From Mesorhizobium sp. DCY119 (GTDB taxonomy: Bacteria > Pseudomonadota > Alphaproteobacteria > Rhizobiales > Rhizobiaceae): a stretch of DNA of 64,000 nucleotides. Location of the stretch: NCBI RefSeq assembly GCF_003590645.1, contig NZ_CP031834.1, positions 2,728,501 through 2,792,500 on the forward strand, read 5' to 3'. This document shows positions 55,167-64,000 of the stretch, one piece after another (the first letter of the stretch is position 1; each line of letters opens with the position of its first letter). The notes under the pieces are model-generated. The model worked only from the letters and a program-made list of their open reading frames with translations, did not search any database and was not told the origin of the DNA. Position numbers and translations under genes: made by a program.

Positions 55167-55445
55167 GTGACCCGTTCAGTTTGGAAAGGCCCGTTCATCG
55201 ACGGCTTTCTTCTCAAGAAAGCCGAGAAGGTGCGCGAGGGCGGCCGTAGTGAAGTGATCAAGACCTGGAGCCGTCGCTCCACGGTTCTGCCGCAGTTCGT
55301 CGGCTTGACCTTCGGTGTCTACAACGGCCAGAAGCATATCCCGGTCTCCGTGTCTGAAGACATGGTCGGCCACAAGTTGGGCGAATTCGCCCCGACGCGG
55401 ACCTATTACGGTCACGGCGCGGACAAGAAAGCGAAGAGGAAGTAA
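55167..55445 (+). CDS. rpsS: Small ribosomal subunit protein S19
   Basis: S19 binds the 30S head near the decoding centre. The 92-residue protein starts at GTG 55167 with agagagg upstream: [21 protein letters not shown]. Its stop overlaps the leader of rplV by none; rplV starts two bases later. Confidence 0.97.
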   Translation: MTRSVWKGPFIDGFLLKKAEKVREGGRSEVIKTWSRRSTVLPQFVGLTFGVYNGQKHIPVSVSEDMVGHKLGEFAPTRTYYGHGADKKAKRK

Positions 55446-55446
55446 C

Positions 55447-55836
55447 ATGGGCAAGGCCAAAGCTCCGCGCAGGCTTGCTGACAACGAGGCGCGTGCGGTC
55501 CTCCGCACCATCCGCGTCAGCCCGCAGAAGCTGAACCTGGTTGCCGCGCTCATCCGCGGCAAGAAGGTCGCGACCGCGCTTTCGGATCTGGAATTCTCGC
55601 GCAAGCGCATCTCCGACACCGTCAAGAAGACGCTGGAGTCGGCGATCGCCAACGCGGAAAACAATCACGACCTCGACGTCGATGCGCTGATCGTTGCTGA
55701 AGCCTATGTCGGCAAGTCGATCGTCATGAAGCGCTTCCACGCCCGTGGCCGCGGCCGTGCAAGCCGCATCGAGAAGCCATTTTCGCACCTCACGATCGTT
55801 GTTCGTGAAGTCGAAGAGAAAGGGGAGGCCGCCTGA
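55447..55836 (+). CDS. rplV: Large ribosomal subunit protein L22
   Basis: L22 lines the exit tunnel with a long beta-hairpin ([28 protein letters not shown]). From ATG 55447 it has 129 residues; the open frame to 55315 is rejected because it runs into rpsS. Its stop overlaps the rpsC start by one base. Confidence 0.97.
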   Translation: MGKAKAPRRLADNEARAVLRTIRVSPQKLNLVAALIRGKKVATALSDLEFSRKRISDTVKKTLESAIANAENNHDLDVDALIVAEAYVGKSIVMKRFHARGRGRASRIEKPFSHLTIVVREVEEKGEAA

Positions 55837-56561
55837 TGGGTCAGAAAATCAATCCGATCGGTTTCCGCCTCGGCATTAACCGCACCTGGGACTCCCGCTG
55901 GTACGCAAACACCGGCGAGTACGGCCAGCTGCTGCATGAAGACATCAAGATCCGCGAGTATCTTAAGGAAGAGCTCAAGCAGGCTGCGATCTCGAAGGTC
56001 GTCATCGAGCGTCCGCACAAGAAGTGCCGCGTCACGATCCACGCTGCCCGTCCTGGCCTGATCATCGGCAAGAAGGGCGCGGACATCGAGAAGCTTCGCA
56101 AGAAGCTGATGGAGATGACCAAGTCGGAAACGCACCTCAACATCGTCGAGGTTCGCAAGCCCGAGATCGACGCGACCCTGGTCGCGCAGTCGATCGCACA
56201 GCAGCTCGAGCGCCGTATCGCGTTCCGCCGTGCGATGAAGCGCGCTGTCCAGTCGGCCATGCGTCTCGGCGCCGAAGGCATCCGCATCAACTGCTCGGGC
56301 CGTCTCGGCGGCGCTGAAATCGCACGTATGGAATGGTATCGCGAAGGTCGCGTGCCGCTGCACACGCTGCGCGCTGACGTTGACTACGGCACGGCCGAAG
56401 CCAAGACGGCTTACGGCATCTGCGGCGTCAAGGTCTGGGTGTTCAAGGGCGAAATCCTCGAGCACGACCCGATGGCTTCGGAGCGCCGCGCGACGGAAGG
56501 CGAGCACGCACATGCAGGCGAGCGTAACGACCGTGGCGGCCGCCGCCGCGAGAACGCCTGA
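55836..56561 (+). CDS. rpsC: Small ribosomal subunit protein S3
   Basis: S3 guides mRNA entry into the 30S subunit. The 241-residue protein has the N-terminal KH domain ([18 protein letters not shown]) and the C-terminal domain with [32 protein letters not shown] Glu/Ala/Arg-rich tail ends it. It overlaps rplV by one base. Confidence 0.98.
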   Translation: MGQKINPIGFRLGINRTWDSRWYANTGEYGQLLHEDIKIREYLKEELKQAAISKVVIERPHKKCRVTIHAARPGLIIGKKGADIEKLRKKLMEMTKSETHLNIVEVRKPEIDATLVAQSIAQQLERRIAFRRAMKRAVQSAMRLGAEGIRINCSGRLGGAEIARMEWYREGRVPLHTLRADVDYGTAEAKTAYGICGVKVWVFKGEILEHDPMASERRATEGEHAHAGERNDRGGRRRENA

Positions 56562-56588
56562 GAAGCATAGGAATTTGGAGTAAGAACG

Positions 56589-57002
56589 ATGCTGCAGCCA
56601 AAGCGCACAAAGTTCCGCAAGCAGTTCAAGGGCCGCATCCACGGCGCCGCCAAGGGCGGCACCGACCTGGATTTTGGTGGCTTCGGACTGAAGGCGCTGG
56701 AGCCTAACCGCGTCACCGCACGCGAGATCGAAGCGGCCCGCCGCGCGATCACGCGTGAAATGAAGCGCCAGGGCCGTGTGTGGATCCGTATTTTCCCGGA
56801 CGTTCCGGTGACCTCGAAGCCTACCGAAGTCCGCATGGGCAAGGGCAAGGGCGCGGTCGACTACTGGGCGTGCCGTATCAAGCCGGGCCGTGTGATGTTC
56901 GAGATCGACGGCGTGTCCGAAGAAGTGGCGCGTGAAGCGCTGCGTCTCGGCGCTGCCAAGCTCTCCGTCAGAACGCGTTTCGTACAGCGTATAGCTGAAT
57001 AG
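56589..57002 (+). CDS. rplP: Large ribosomal subunit protein L16
   Basis: L16 contacts the A-site tRNA in the 50S subunit. The 137-residue protein starts [19 protein letters not shown] and contains [31 protein letters not shown]. It lies between rpsC and rpmC. Confidence 0.98.
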   Translation: MLQPKRTKFRKQFKGRIHGAAKGGTDLDFGGFGLKALEPNRVTAREIEAARRAITREMKRQGRVWIRIFPDVPVTSKPTEVRMGKGKGAVDYWACRIKPGRVMFEIDGVSEEVAREALRLGAAKLSVRTRFVQRIAE

Positions 57003-57016
57003 AAAGGTCACGAGTC

Positions 57017-57217
57017 ATGAAAGCCGCAGAAGCACGGTCCAAGACCGCCGACCAGTTGAATGACGATCTGGCCTCGCTGAAGAAGGAGCAGTTCAACCTG
57101 CGCTTCCAGAAGGCGACAGGCCAGCTCGAGAAGACAGCCCGCGTGAAGGAAGTCCGCAGGGACATCGCGCGCATCAAGACCATCGCCGCCGAAAAATCTT
57201 CGGCCAAGAAGGCATAA
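57017..57217 (+). CDS. rpmC: Large ribosomal subunit protein L29
   Basis: L29 is a two-helix protein at the tunnel exit next to L23. The 66-residue length fits; [56 protein letters not shown] is the characteristic helix pair. It is the standard gene between L16 and S17. Confidence 0.96.
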   Translation: MKAAEARSKTADQLNDDLASLKKEQFNLRFQKATGQLEKTARVKEVRRDIARIKTIAAEKSSAKKA

Positions 57218-57228
57218 GGACGAAAATC

Positions 57229-57474
57229 ATGCCAAAGCGCATTCTGCAGGGCACCGTCGTCAGCGACAAGAACGAGAAGACGGTCGTCGTCAAGGTCGAA
57301 CGGCGCTTCACGCATCCGGTCATGAAGAAGACCGTGCGTATGTCGAAGAAGTACAAGGCGCACGACGAAAACAACGCGTGCAAGGTCGGCGATCAGGTCT
57401 TCATCCAGGAGTCGGCGCCGATCTCCAAGGATAAGCGCTGGGTCGTCATCACAGACGCCCAGGCGTCGCAGTAA
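57229..57474 (+). CDS. rpsQ: Small ribosomal subunit protein S17
   Basis: S17 is an OB-fold protein that binds 16S rRNA early in assembly. The 81-residue length and the [30 protein letters not shown] block are typical. It closes the S10 set before rplN. Confidence 0.97.
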   Translation: MPKRILQGTVVSDKNEKTVVVKVERRFTHPVMKKTVRMSKKYKAHDENNACKVGDQVFIQESAPISKDKRWVVITDAQASQ

Positions 57475-57538
57475 GTAAATTTTTGGACAGACCGGGTAGG
57501 GCGAGGGCTCTTCCCAGGAATGAAGAAGGCGGTCAGTC

Positions 57539-57907
57539 ATGATTCAGATGCAAACAAACCTCGACGTCGCGGACAATTCCGGCGCTCGTCGTGTCATGTG
57601 CATCAAGGTGCTGGGCGGCTCGAAGCGGAAATACGCTTCCGTCGGTGACATCATCGTGGTGTCGATCAAGGAAGCCATTCCGCGCGGCCGCGTCAAGAAG
57701 GGCGATGTGATGAAGGCGGTCGTGGTTCGCACGGCCAAGGACATTCGTCGTCCGGACGGCAGCGTGATCCGTTTCGACAAGAACGCAGCCGTTCTCGTCG
57801 ACAACAAGAAAGAGCCGATCGGCACGCGTATCTTTGGACCGGTTCCGCGCGAACTCCGCGCCAAGAACCACATGAAGATCATCTCGCTCGCGCCTGAAGT
57901 GCTGTAA
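57539..57907 (+). CDS. rplN: Large ribosomal subunit protein L14
   Basis: L14 links the subunits through bridges B5 and B8. The 122-residue protein begins [27 protein letters not shown] and starts the spc gene set. The 64-base gap before it has a ggcggtcag near the start codon region but no clear promoter. Confidence 0.98.
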   Translation: MIQMQTNLDVADNSGARRVMCIKVLGGSKRKYASVGDIIVVSIKEAIPRGRVKKGDVMKAVVVRTAKDIRRPDGSVIRFDKNAAVLVDNKKEPIGTRIFGPVPRELRAKNHMKIISLAPEVL

Positions 57908-57919
57908 GGAGCCGGAAAA

Positions 57920-58234
57920 ATGCAAAAGATTCGCAAAGGCGACAAGGTCGTCGTTCTGGCCGGCAAGGACAAGGGCCGTTCGGGTGAAGTCGTCCGGGTC
58001 ATGCCCAAGGACGACAAGGCAGTCGTTCGCGGCGTGAACATGATCCGCCGTCATCAGAAGCAGTCCCAGTCCCAAGAGGGCGGGATCATTACCAAGGAAG
58101 CGCCGATCCATTTGTCGAACATCGCGCTGGTCGACCCCAAGGACGGAAAGCCGACCCGCGTCGGTTTCCAGGTCCAGAAGGACGGGACCAAGGTGCGCGT
58201 GGCAAAGCGCTCGGGAGAAGTGATCAATGGCTAA
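57920..58234 (+). CDS. rplX: Large ribosomal subunit protein L24
   Basis: L24 starts 50S assembly. The 104-residue protein has the KOW motif in [27 protein letters not shown]. Its 3' end overlaps the rplE start by 8 bases, so the two are translationally coupled. Confidence 0.97.
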   Translation: MQKIRKGDKVVVLAGKDKGRSGEVVRVMPKDDKAVVRGVNMIRRHQKQSQSQEGGIITKEAPIHLSNIALVDPKDGKPTRVGFQVQKDGTKVRVAKRSGEVING

Positions 58235-58784
58235 GGCAGAATATCAGGCCCGCTTGCGCTCGGTCTATGACGAGACCATCCGCAAGGCGCTGCTCGAAGA
58301 ATTCAAATACGACAACGAGATGGAAGTACCCCGTCTCGACAAGATCGTCCTGAACATGGGTGTCGGTGAAGCGACGTCGGACTCGAAGAAGCCTTCGGTT
58401 GCCGCCGCCGATCTGGCGCTGATCGCCGGCCAGAAGCCGGTCATCACCTATGCGCGCAATTCGATCGCCGGCTTCAAGGTCCGCGAGAAGATGCCGCTCG
58501 GCGCAAAGGTTACCCTGCGCAAGGACCGCATGTACGAGTTCCTGGACCGTCTGGTCACGATCGCGCTGCCGCGCGTCCGCGACTTCCGCGGCCTGAACCC
58601 GAAGAGCTTCGATGGCCGTGGCAACTACGCCATGGGCATCAAGGAACATATCATTTTCCCAGAGATCGCCTATGACAAGGTCGACCAGATCTGGGGTATG
58701 GACATCATCGTTTGTACGACTGCGAAGACGGACGACGAAGCCCGGGCACTGCTCAAGGCTTTCAACTTCCCCTTCCGCCAGTAA
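58227..58784 (+). CDS. rplE: Large ribosomal subunit protein L5
   Basis: L5 contacts 5S rRNA and the P-site tRNA. The 185-residue protein starts [18 protein letters not shown] and has [15 protein letters not shown] and the terminal [16 protein letters not shown]. It is typical of the spc operon. Confidence 0.98.
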   Translation: MAKAEYQARLRSVYDETIRKALLEEFKYDNEMEVPRLDKIVLNMGVGEATSDSKKPSVAAADLALIAGQKPVITYARNSIAGFKVREKMPLGAKVTLRKDRMYEFLDRLVTIALPRVRDFRGLNPKSFDGRGNYAMGIKEHIIFPEIAYDKVDQIWGMDIIVCTTAKTDDEARALLKAFNFPFRQ

Positions 58785-58811
58785 CGGCAGCGAGAAAAGG
58801 AAAAATCTGAA

Positions 58812-59117
58812 ATGGCAAAGACCAGCTCAGTCGAGAAAAACAACAGGCGTCGTAAGCTTGTCGAGCAGAGCGCTGCAAAGCGTAAGGCTCTCAAGGCGAC
58901 GATCATGGACAAGAGCCTTCCGATCGAAGATCGTTTCCGGGCGCAGCTGAAGCTTGCGGCAATGCCGCGCAACACGTCCAAGACCCGCATTCGCAACCGT
59001 TGCGAGATCACCGGCCGTCCGCGCGCCTATTATCGCAAACTGAAGATGTCGCGTATTGCATTGCGCGAACTTGGCTCGCTGGGCGCTGTCCCGGGCCTGG
59101 TCAAGTCGAGCTGGTAA
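58812..59117 (+). CDS. rpsN: Small ribosomal subunit protein S14 (zinc-free form)
   Basis: S14 stabilises the 30S head. This 101-residue version is the long form without the CXXC zinc sites: only one Cys is present ([20 protein letters not shown]). It lies between L5 and S8 as usual. Confidence 0.97.
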   Translation: MAKTSSVEKNNRRRKLVEQSAAKRKALKATIMDKSLPIEDRFRAQLKLAAMPRNTSKTRIRNRCEITGRPRAYYRKLKMSRIALRELGSLGAVPGLVKSSW

Positions 59118-59129
59118 GGAGCACACGAC

Positions 59130-59528
59130 ATGTCACTAAGTGATCCTCTCGGCGATATGCTGACCCGCATCCGCAACGCCTATGGCCGTAAGAAGTCGAA
59201 GGTTTCGACGCCGGCCTCGCGTCTGCGTGCCCGTGTCCTCGACGTTCTGAAGGCGGAAGGCTACATCCGCGACTACAGCCAGGTCGACTATGACAATGGC
59301 AAGTCGGAAATCGAGATCGAACTGAAGTATTTCGACGGCGCACCGGTGATCCGTGAGATCGCCCGCGTGTCGAAGCCCGGCCGCCGCGTTTACGTGTCGG
59401 TCAAGTCGATCCCGCAGGTGGCCAACGGCCTCGGCATTTCGATCCTGTCGACGCCGAAGGGCGTGATGGCGGACCATGAAGCGCGCGAACAGAATGTCGG
59501 CGGGGAAATCCTCTGCCAGATATTCTGA
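59130..59528 (+). CDS. rpsH: Small ribosomal subunit protein S8
   Basis: S8 binds the central domain of 16S rRNA and represses the spc operon in E. coli. The 132-residue protein ends with the family signature [26 protein letters not shown]. It lies 12 bases after rpsN and 38 before rplF. Confidence 0.98.
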   Translation: MSLSDPLGDMLTRIRNAYGRKKSKVSTPASRLRARVLDVLKAEGYIRDYSQVDYDNGKSEIEIELKYFDGAPVIREIARVSKPGRRVYVSVKSIPQVANGLGISILSTPKGVMADHEAREQNVGGEILCQIF

Positions 59529-59566
59529 TCGGGCGAGCATAAGACAGAAAGAACGAGGACAACAAC

Positions 59567-60100
59567 ATGTCTCGTATTGGCAAGAAACCCGTTCCGTTGC
59601 CCCAGGGCGTGACCGCTTCCGTCGACGGCCAGACCGTCACGGCAAAGGGCCCCAAGGGCGAACTGAAGTTCGTGGTCAACGACGAAGTGCTGGTCAAGTT
59701 CGAGGACGGCCAGATCGCCGTTCAGCCGCGCGACCAGTCGAAGGTCGCCCGCTCCAAGTGGGGCATGTCGCGCACGCAGATCGTCAACATCCTCAACGGT
59801 GTTAAGGATGGCTTCGAGAAGAAGCTCGAGATCAGCGGCGTCGGCTATCGTGCGGCCCTGCAGGGCAAGAACCTGCAGCTCGCGCTCGGCTTCAGCCATG
59901 ACGTGGTCTACCAGACGCCGGAAGGCATCACGATTACCGTGCCGAAGCCGACCGAAATCGTCGTCACCGGCATCGACAAGCAGGCGGTTGGCCAGGTTGC
60001 GGCCGAGATTCGCAAGTATCGCGAACCTGAGCCCTACAAGGGCAAGGGCGTGAAATATGCTGGCGAGAAGATCGTCCGCAAAGAAGGCAAGAAGAAGTAA
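59567..60100 (+). CDS. rplF: Large ribosomal subunit protein L6
   Basis: L6 lies near the sarcin-ricin loop of 23S rRNA. The 177-residue protein starts [15 protein letters not shown] and ends with the conserved [19 protein letters not shown]. Confidence 0.98.
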   Translation: MSRIGKKPVPLPQGVTASVDGQTVTAKGPKGELKFVVNDEVLVKFEDGQIAVQPRDQSKVARSKWGMSRTQIVNILNGVKDGFEKKLEISGVGYRAALQGKNLQLALGFSHDVVYQTPEGITITVPKPTEIVVTGIDKQAVGQVAAEIRKYREPEPYKGKGVKYAGEKIVRKEGKKK

Positions 60101-60187
60101 TTATAACGCCGCGGTGCGCGGTCGCGGGAGGCGCATTCGCCTACCGCACATGGCCGCACCCGTCCAAGAAGGCAAGGAACAGACATT

Positions 60188-60547
60188 ATGGCTTCCAAGG
60201 AAACCACCCAGCGCCGCGCCGCGCGCGTTCGCCGTCAGATCAAGAAGGTCTCCGGCGACCGTCTGCGTCTGTCGGTCTACCGCTCGTCGAAGAACATCCA
60301 TGCGCAGATCATCGACGATTCGAAGGGCCACACGGTTGCTGCCGCTTCGACCCTCGAAAAGGACATCAAGGGCTCGCTGAAGACCGGCGCCGATGTCGCC
60401 GCTGCTGCCGCCGTCGGCAAGCTGCTTGCCGAACGCGCCTCCAAGGCCGGCGTCAAGGAAGTCGTCTTCGACCGTGGCCCGTACATCTATCACGGCCGCG
60501 TCAAGGCGCTTGCCGAAGCCGCCCGCGAGGCCGGCCTGAGCTTCTGA
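60188..60547 (+). CDS. rplR: Large ribosomal subunit protein L18
   Basis: L18 binds 5S rRNA in the central protuberance. The 119-residue protein has [31 protein letters not shown] and ends [14 protein letters not shown]. It is followed by a hairpin before rpsE. Confidence 0.97.
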   Translation: MASKETTQRRAARVRRQIKKVSGDRLRLSVYRSSKNIHAQIIDDSKGHTVAAASTLEKDIKGSLKTGADVAAAAAVGKLLAERASKAGVKEVVFDRGPYIYHGRVKALAEAAREAGLSF

Positions 60548-60600
60548 TCCGATTTGTTGCGAGGCGCGTGGCGCCTCGTCGCATGATCGACAGTTGAAAT

Positions 60601-60637
60601 AAGTCCGGCTCTGTTATAGACGCCGGACTTCAGTTTT
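60601..60637 (+). terminator. Hairpin with U-tract inside spc operon
   Basis: aagtccggc 60601-60609 pairs with gccggactt 60622-60630, followed by cagttttt. It sits between rplR and rpsE, where a full terminator would cut the operon. A TTGAAA (60594-60599) and TATAGA (60615-60620), 15 bases apart, overlap it and resemble a weak promoter. It may be an attenuator or a terminator-promoter pair. Confidence 0.55.
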
Positions 60638-60675
60638 TAACCCCCGTGCTTCCGGAAAAAAACAAGGAACAGGAT

Positions 60676-61245
60676 ATGGCACAAGAACGTAGGGATGACC
60701 GCAACCGCGGCGGTCGTGACCGTGAAGAGCGCGACAGCGAATTTGTCGACAAGCTCGTCCACATCAACCGCGTCGCCAAGGTCGTCAAGGGCGGCCGGCG
60801 CTTCGGTTTTGCGGCACTCGTCGTCGTCGGCGACCAGAAGGGCCGCGTCGGCTTTGGTCACGGCAAGGCGCGCGAAGTGCCTGAGGCTATCCGCAAGGCA
60901 ACCGAATCGGCAAAGCGCGACCTGATTTTCGTGCCGCTGCGTTCGGGCCGTACGCTTCACCACGACGTCGAAGGCCGCCATGGTGCTGGCCGCGTCCTGC
61001 TGCGCTCCGCCAAGGCTGGTACCGGTATCATCGCCGGTGGTCCGATGCGCGCCGTTTTCGAGACGCTCGGCATGCATGACGTCGTCGCCAAGTCGATGGG
61101 TTCGTCGAACCCGTACAACATGGTGCGCGCGACGTTCGATGCGCTGAAGAACCAGATGCATCCCAAGGATGTGGCTGCTCAGCGCGGCATCAAGTATTCG
61201 ACCCTTCAGGCGCGTCGCGGCTCTGCCGTCGCCGCCGAAGAATAG
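60676..61245 (+). CDS. rpsE: Small ribosomal subunit protein S5
   Basis: S5 helps proofreading and mRNA unwinding at the entry tunnel. From ATG 60676 it has 189 residues; the frame to 60646 is rejected. A basic N-terminal region precedes the DSRBD-like core ([23 protein letters not shown]) and the loop [15 protein letters not shown]. It begins the part of the spc set after the rplR hairpin. Confidence 0.97.
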   Translation: MAQERRDDRNRGGRDREERDSEFVDKLVHINRVAKVVKGGRRFGFAALVVVGDQKGRVGFGHGKAREVPEAIRKATESAKRDLIFVPLRSGRTLHHDVEGRHGAGRVLLRSAKAGTGIIAGGPMRAVFETLGMHDVVAKSMGSSNPYNMVRATFDALKNQMHPKDVAAQRGIKYSTLQARRGSAVAAEE

Positions 61246-61268
61246 TCGGACGGGCAAGGATTACGACC

Positions 61269-61466
61269 ATGGCTAAGAAAGCTACCAAGACGATCACGGT
61301 CGAGCAGATCGGCAGCCCGATCCGCCGCCCGAAGGAACAGCGCGCAACGCTGGTCGGCCTCGGCCTCAACAAGATGCATCGCCAGCGTACCCTCGAGGAT
61401 ACCCCCTCGGTGCGTGGCATGATCGCCGCAGTGCAGCATCTCGTCCGCGTCGTGGACGAGAAATAA
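61269..61466 (+). CDS. rpmD: Large ribosomal subunit protein L30
   Basis: L30 is a small 50S protein. The 65-residue protein has the signature [40 protein letters not shown]. Standard place between S5 and L15. Confidence 0.97.
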   Translation: MAKKATKTITVEQIGSPIRRPKEQRATLVGLGLNKMHRQRTLEDTPSVRGMIAAVQHLVRVVDEK

Positions 61467-61487
61467 GCAGGGCGCAGGAGAAAGATC

Positions 61488-61964
61488 ATGAAACTCAACG
61501 AACTGCGTGACAAGGACGGCGCAACCCATTCGAAGAAGCGTCTCGGACGCGGCATCGGCTCGGGTTCGGGCAAGACCGGCGGTCGCGGCGTGAAGGGTCA
61601 GAAGGCTCGTTCGGGCGTCGCCATCAACGGCTTCGAGGGTGGTCAGATGCCGCTTTACCGGCGTCTGCCGAAGCGCGGCTTCAACAACATCTTCGCAAAG
61701 AGCTTTGCGACGGTGTCGCTGGCCCGCATCCAGACTGCGATCGATGCCAAGAAGCTCGATGCCAAGGAAACCATTACGGCCGACGTGCTGGTCAAGGCCG
61801 GCGTTATCCGCCGCGCCAAGGACGGCGTGCGCCTGCTCAGCGATGGTGAACTGAAGAGCAAGGTCTCCTTCGATCTCGCCGGCGCCTCCAAGGCTGCCAT
61901 CGAGAAGGTCGAAAAGGCCGGTGGCTCGGTGAAGGTGCCTGTAAAGGCAGCCGAGGCTGAGTAA
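61488..61964 (+). CDS. rplO: Large ribosomal subunit protein L15
   Basis: L15 is a 50S assembly protein. The 158-residue protein has the Gly-rich N-terminus ([28 protein letters not shown]) and the [18 protein letters not shown] block. It is followed by secY after 131 bases. Confidence 0.98.
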   Translation: MKLNELRDKDGATHSKKRLGRGIGSGSGKTGGRGVKGQKARSGVAINGFEGGQMPLYRRLPKRGFNNIFAKSFATVSLARIQTAIDAKKLDAKETITADVLVKAGVIRRAKDGVRLLSDGELKSKVSFDLAGASKAAIEKVEKAGGSVKVPVKAAEAE

Positions 61965-62095
61965 CAATATCGGATCAAGCGGCTGCCATCATCGGTGGCC
62001 GCTTGCATCTTTGCCGTCCGGAGCCTATCTCGTGGCTTCGTCGACACGTGCCGCCCGGCGCGGGCTTTCGAGCGTGACCAAGCGGAGACTTTTGC

Positions 62096-63436
62096 ATGGC
62101 ATCGGCTGCTGAACAACTTGCATCGAACCTGAATTTCGCAGCCTTCGCCAAGGCCGAGGATCTCAAGAAACGCATCTGGTTTACCCTGGGCGCGTTGCTG
62201 GTCTACCGGCTCGGCACCTACATTCCGCTTCCCGGAATCAATCCCGACGCATTCGCCCAGGCGTTCAATTCGCAGTCCGGCGGCGTTCTTGGCATGTTCA
62301 ACATGTTTGCCGGTGGCGCAGTCAGCCGCATGGCGATCTTTGCGCTCGGCATCATGCCGTATATTTCCGCCTCCATCATCATGCAGCTCATGACGTCGGT
62401 CATTCCGTCGCTCGAAGCGCTGAAGAAGGAAGGCGAGCAGGGCCGCAAGGTCATCAATCAGTACACCCGCTACGGCACCGTGCTTCTCGCTCTCGTCCAG
62501 GCCTATGGTATTTCGGTCGGACTTGAGGGCGGCAACGGCATCGTCGCCGATCCGGGCCTGTTCTTCCGCGCCTCGACCGTCATTACGCTGGTCGGCGGCA
62601 CCATGTTCCTGATGTGGCTCGGCGAGCAGATCACCGCGCGCGGCATCGGCAACGGCATTTCGCTCATCATCTTCGCCGGCATCGTCGCAGGCCTTCCGCA
62701 TGCCATCAGCGGTACGCTGGAACTTGGCCGCACCGGCGCTCTGTCGACCGGCCTGATTCTGGCGATCATCATTCTGGCTATCGTCGTCATCGCGCTGATC
62801 GTCTTCTTCGAGCGTGCCCAGCGCCGCCTGCTGATCCAATATCCGAAGCGCCAGGTCGGGAATCGTATGTTCCAGGGCGATACGTCGCACCTGCCGCTGA
62901 AGCTCAACACGGCCGGCGTTATTCCGCCGATCTTCGCCTCGTCGCTGCTGCTCCTGCCGGCGACGGTTGCAGGCTTCTCGGCCACGACCAACATGCCTGC
63001 CTGGGCAAGCACGATCCTGGCCGCTCTTGGACACGGACAGCCGCTTTACATGGCTTTCTATGCCGCAATGATCGTGTTTTTCGCCTTTTTCTACACCGCG
63101 ATCGTCTTCAATCCGAAGGATACGGCCGACCAGCTCAAGAAGCATTCCGGCTTCATTCCGGGCTATCGCCCAGGCGAGCGCACGGCTGAATATATCGACT
63201 ACGTGCTGACCCGCATCACGGTCATCGGCGCCGTCTACCTCGTGCTTGTCTGCCTATTGCCCGAATTCCTGATTTCGGCCACTGGCGTTCCATTCTATCT
63301 TGGTGGAACATCGCTGCTCATCGTCGTCAGCGTCACGCTCGACACGGTTGCGCAGATCCAGGGTCATTTGATCGCCCATCAGTACGAAGGGCTGATCAAG
63401 AAATCCAAGCTTCGGGGAGGGAAGAGAACTAAATGA
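62096..63436 (+). CDS. secY: Preprotein translocase subunit SecY
   Basis: SecY forms the channel of the Sec machinery. The 446-residue protein has ten predicted membrane helices; signatures are [13 protein letters not shown] at the N-terminus, the plug region [34 protein letters not shown] and C-terminal [20 protein letters not shown]. It overlaps adk by four bases (ATGA). A caagcggc/gccgcttg hairpin (61976-62005) lies in the gap before it. Confidence 0.98.
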   Translation: MASAAEQLASNLNFAAFAKAEDLKKRIWFTLGALLVYRLGTYIPLPGINPDAFAQAFNSQSGGVLGMFNMFAGGAVSRMAIFALGIMPYISASIIMQLMTSVIPSLEALKKEGEQGRKVINQYTRYGTVLLALVQAYGISVGLEGGNGIVADPGLFFRASTVITLVGGTMFLMWLGEQITARGIGNGISLIIFAGIVAGLPHAISGTLELGRTGALSTGLILAIIILAIVVIALIVFFERAQRRLLIQYPKRQVGNRMFQGDTSHLPLKLNTAGVIPPIFASSLLLLPATVAGFSATTNMPAWASTILAALGHGQPLYMAFYAAMIVFFAFFYTAIVFNPKDTADQLKKHSGFIPGYRPGERTAEYIDYVLTRITVIGAVYLVLVCLLPEFLISATGVPFYLGGTSLLIVVSVTLDTVAQIQGHLIAHQYEGLIKKSKLRGGKRTK

Positions 63437-64000
63437 GGTTGATATTGCTTGGGCCGCCGGGAGCGGGCAAGGGGACACAGGCACAGAGGCTGGTCGAGAA
63501 GCACGGCATACCTCAACTTTCCACTGGCGATATGCTGCGAGCAGCAGTGCAGGCCGGCACCGAAGTCGGCAAGCGCGCCAAGGCTGTGATGGATGCCGGC
63601 GAACTCGTCTCCGACGCGATCGTCAACGCAATCGTCGCCGAGCGTATCGATCAGGCCGATTGCGCAACAGGTTTCATTCTCGACGGCTATCCGCGCACGC
63701 TGGCTCAGGCCGATGCGGTTCAGTCGATGCTGTCGGATCGTGGCCTGGCGCTGAATGCGGTGATCGAGCTTGTCGTCGACGACAAGGCGTTGGTCGGCCG
63801 CATTGTAAAGCGCGCTGAAGATGCCAAGGCCGCCGGCCAGCCGGTGCGCAAGGACGACAACCCGGAAGTGTTCGAAGAGCGCCTGCGGGAATATTACAAG
63901 AAGACAGCACCGCTCATTGGCTACTATTATGCCAAGGGCATGCTGAAGTCGGTCGACGGCATGGCGGAAGTCGAAACCGTCACTTCGCAGATCGAATCTA
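63433..64000 (+). CDS. adk: Adenylate kinase, N-terminal part
   Basis: Adenylate kinase interconverts ATP, AMP and ADP. The frame starts at ATG 63433, overlapping the secY stop, and is still open at base 64000, so about 189 residues are seen. The P-loop [10 protein letters not shown] is at residues 7-16, followed by STGDMLR and FILDGYPRT. The LID region ([27 protein letters not shown]) has no zinc cysteines, the short-LID form usual in alphaproteobacteria. It follows secY as in many genomes; the C-terminus lies beyond the window. Confidence 0.97.
   Translation, partial: MRLILLGPPGAGKGTQAQRLVEKHGIPQLSTGDMLRAAVQAGTEVGKRAKAVMDAGELVSDAIVNAIVAERIDQADCATGFILDGYPRTLAQADAVQSMLSDRGLALNAVIELVVDDKALVGRIVKRAEDAKAAGQPVRKDDNPEVFEERLREYYKKTAPLIGYYYAKGMLKSVDGMAEVETVTSQIES

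Overview
The window reads as a chromosomal segment of an alphaproteobacterium of the order Rhizobiales (Hyphomicrobiales), closest in feel to Mesorhizobium and other Phyllobacteriaceae. This rests on protein families recognised by eye (an RNase E with a large acidic insert, DUF2155, BCCP/biotin carboxylase beside Aat, an AMIN-type amidase), on G+C-rich third codon positions, and on a RIME1-like Rhizobium-type palindromic element. The order is fairly secure; the genus is a guess. No prophage, insertion sequence, CRISPR array or rRNA gene was seen.

Layout. Bases 1-8600 hold envelope and metabolic housekeeping: a DUF2155 fragment, an NTF2-like protein, a minus-strand run aat-accC-accB-aroQ-DsbA-like-M48 protease, then a plus-strand aminotransferase and glutaminase. 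Bases 8600-17400 hold rne (minus), an N-acetylmuramoyl-L-alanine amidase, PBP1A (mrcA) and prfB. prfB is split by an in-frame TGA and needs a programmed +1 frameshift. Bases 17400-24200 hold small secreted or metal-binding proteins, an OmpA-like lipoprotein, a DEAD-box helicase, nadK, a stand-alone LigD-type polymerase and tRNA-Thr. Bases 24200-29900 hold a lysozyme-fold lipoprotein, a 55-residue membrane protein and an IclR regulator divergent from gcl-hyi-glxR, a glyoxylate to glycerate route.

Bases 30800-46750 carry tRNA-Tyr, tRNA-Gly, tuf, tRNA-Trp, secE, nusG, rplK, rplA, rplJ, rplL, rpoB and rpoC. This resembles the ancestral tRNA-tuf-secE-nusG-rpl-rpo order, here interrupted by a Gly/Tyr-rich lipoprotein gene and a truncated-haemoglobin gene. 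Bases 47600-64000 carry the fused str, S10 and spc operons: rpsL-rpsG-fusA-tuf, rpsJ to rpsQ, rplN to secY, and the start of adk, which runs off the window. The two tuf genes encode EF-Tu copies that differ at a single residue.

Working together, the second half supplies the transcription and translation core (RNA polymerase beta and beta-prime, NusG, SecE/SecY, EF-G, two EF-Tu genes, about 26 ribosomal proteins), and RF2, RlmB, RNase E and the helicase in the first half act on the same machinery. Most of the window is conserved housekeeping DNA. The less expected signals are the small promoter-to-terminator unit after rpoC (46905-47183), RNA hairpins in the rpl-rpo and spc operons, the RIME1-like element before tuf, and the stand-alone LigD polymerase domain.
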